From Colius striatus (lineage: Eukaryota > Chordata > Aves > Coliiformes > Coliidae): a stretch of DNA of 64,000 nt. Below, in pieces: positions 62,701 through 64,000 of this stretch. Where the stretch lies: positions 8,050,350 through 8,114,349 of the forward strand of contig NC_084773.1 in assembly GCF_028858725.1 (NCBI RefSeq), read 5' to 3'. Position 1 is the stretch's first letter. Every line of letters begins with the position of its first letter. Under the pieces are notes generated by a model. The model was not told where the DNA came from and did not search any database. It worked only from the letters and a program-made list of their open reading frames with translations. A program made the translations under genes and the position numbers.

Positions 62701-64000
62701 TTATTGTTCATCTTCTTTTACACAGTAATTAGAATTCCCATTAGACAAAAGAACCTTAGTAAGAAGCTTTCAACTTTGCTTGTGAGGCAGTCATTAATGG
62801 AGGTATTTTGATATGCTTCTTTCCATGACAGCCTTAAGCTGTAGCCACAAATAGCTTTTCAAAATTTTTATTTGAACTCTTGTCTTTAGTTTCCATGTTT
62901 TTGATGAATGGATGATGCATTTACAGTTTCTAAATATACGTTAGACATATGAAAACGTATTCAAGGTCTCTTCTTAAGTGGAAAGAGAGTAAAGTCCATA
63001 AATAAACCATCAGAGCTTTGCTTTTGGAGATGTTACACCTGTCAGACAGTTTTTGTATTTTTTTTTGTCCTCTTAATTAGAAAGAATCTTGCCAAAATTA
63101 CTTCAAAGAGTTCCTTGCATGATTGAGTTGGGGTGAAAAAAATGACTCGATGCTTTGATCGTCGATCAAATGAAACAACATGAAAAGGGTGGGGGGAAAT
63201 GTATGTCTTTGCAGAGTAATGTTATGGTAACTCAAGTGCTGCTGTTGATGGCTTCAGCAGACTCTATAGTAATACCCAAGAAATCCAAGTCATTGGAGGG
63301 CTACCTTTTTATTTTAATTAAATTTTGGTGGTATGATATTAATTAATCCATAGTAGGTATCTAAGAGACACCTACTAGGTAAGTGGTAATGGATTCGGGA
63401 TTACTTTGCAAAAAAAATTAGGATCGGCACTGATTATTCCTGGTATAAACATGTTTGCTGTGAGCTCCAAATGTATAATTTTTCCTGGGAAGGGAAAAGA
63501 ATCAACCTAAGAGATTACAGTGTGGATTTAAGAGAAATGCTACTATTTCTTTTATCTGTCTCCACGTTTGAACTTTATTATGAATGAACAGGGAGGGAAG
63601 AAGTTGGACTTGGGCATCTCAGATCAGTGTTTTTGATCCTTGTCACTTGTGGTGTGAATAAAACTGAGTACTTAAAAAAATGACAAGATGTACCAAGAAC
63701 ACCAATATATATTAGTTGGTAGAGGAACCCATTTGTGATGAGTGGAATTAGAAGCCTGCAACTGTTAGGGAAGAGGAATTGGTACAGAGTACACAAATGC
63801 ACAGAGCTATTGGAAAAGAAGCATGGGCAATGAGCAGGGAAACTGCCTCCTGCTGCTTAATTCTTGCTGCTTCAGGGAAATGGGACTTTATACTGTCTCA
63901 CTAAAGGTGGGCAGGCTTGCATCAAGAAATATTTGGCACTGACATTGGTTTTGCTTGAAAACAGTCAGGTCTAGGATCCTGTACTTCTGTCACAAGAAGA
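59761..64000. other. Intergenic, no gene recognised
   Basis: AT-rich to the right edge. An A-rich tract with C interruptions lies at about 60268-60292. No CpG island or first exon of the expected divergent neighbour (CACNA2D3) is visible, so that gene, if syntenic, begins beyond the window. Confidence 0.5.

Noticed and set aside
1-64000. CRISPR arrays, operons, toxin-antitoxin or other prokaryotic systems
   Set aside because: The sequence is vertebrate nuclear DNA, and no spaced repeats or tightly packed genes are present.

Overview
The window is nuclear DNA from a vertebrate, most likely a bird. Split genes with GT-AG introns, a CpG-island promoter and several decayed copies of the CR1 retrotransposon, the main interspersed repeat of birds and other reptiles, point there. 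The low repeat density and short introns favour a bird over a turtle or crocodilian, but the species cannot be fixed from the sequence.

Positions 1 to about 3,830 hold the one gene I can identify. It is SELENOK (selenoprotein K), read from the minus strand, with five coding pieces at 3557-3539, 2968-2878, 2108-2028, 1381-1289 and 295-292. They join in frame to a 95-residue protein whose residue 93 is encoded by an in-frame UGA (selenocysteine). The decoding signal, a SECIS hairpin, can be recognised in the 3' untranslated region at about 95-170. The start codon lies in a GC- and CpG-rich island at about 3290-3830 that serves as the promoter. The 3' end runs to or just past the left edge of the window.

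From about 3,910 to 64,000 the DNA is AT-rich and I recognise no further gene. In human, SELENOK and the divergent CACNA2D3 are separated by a long gene-poor interval, and this stretch is probably the counterpart. It contains four supported CR1 fragments (6249-6665, 20262-20432, 51580-51692, 57301-57360), a decayed reverse-transcriptase patch (about 24690-24780), a MIR-like SINE (about 29464-29580), microsatellites and low-complexity tracts, and a gap-free 94-bp direct duplication (8690-8783 and 9536-9629).

The most speculative items are a 56-codon minus-strand frame at 31528-31698 with a hydrophobic segment followed by a coiled-coil-like tail, a dyad-rich patch at 34577-34721 that may be regulatory, and an LTR-like patch with a perfect hairpin at 59580-59760. 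No bacterial-type system, CRISPR array, rRNA or tRNA was seen. I found no convincing undescribed system. The nearest candidate is the small frame at 31528-31698.
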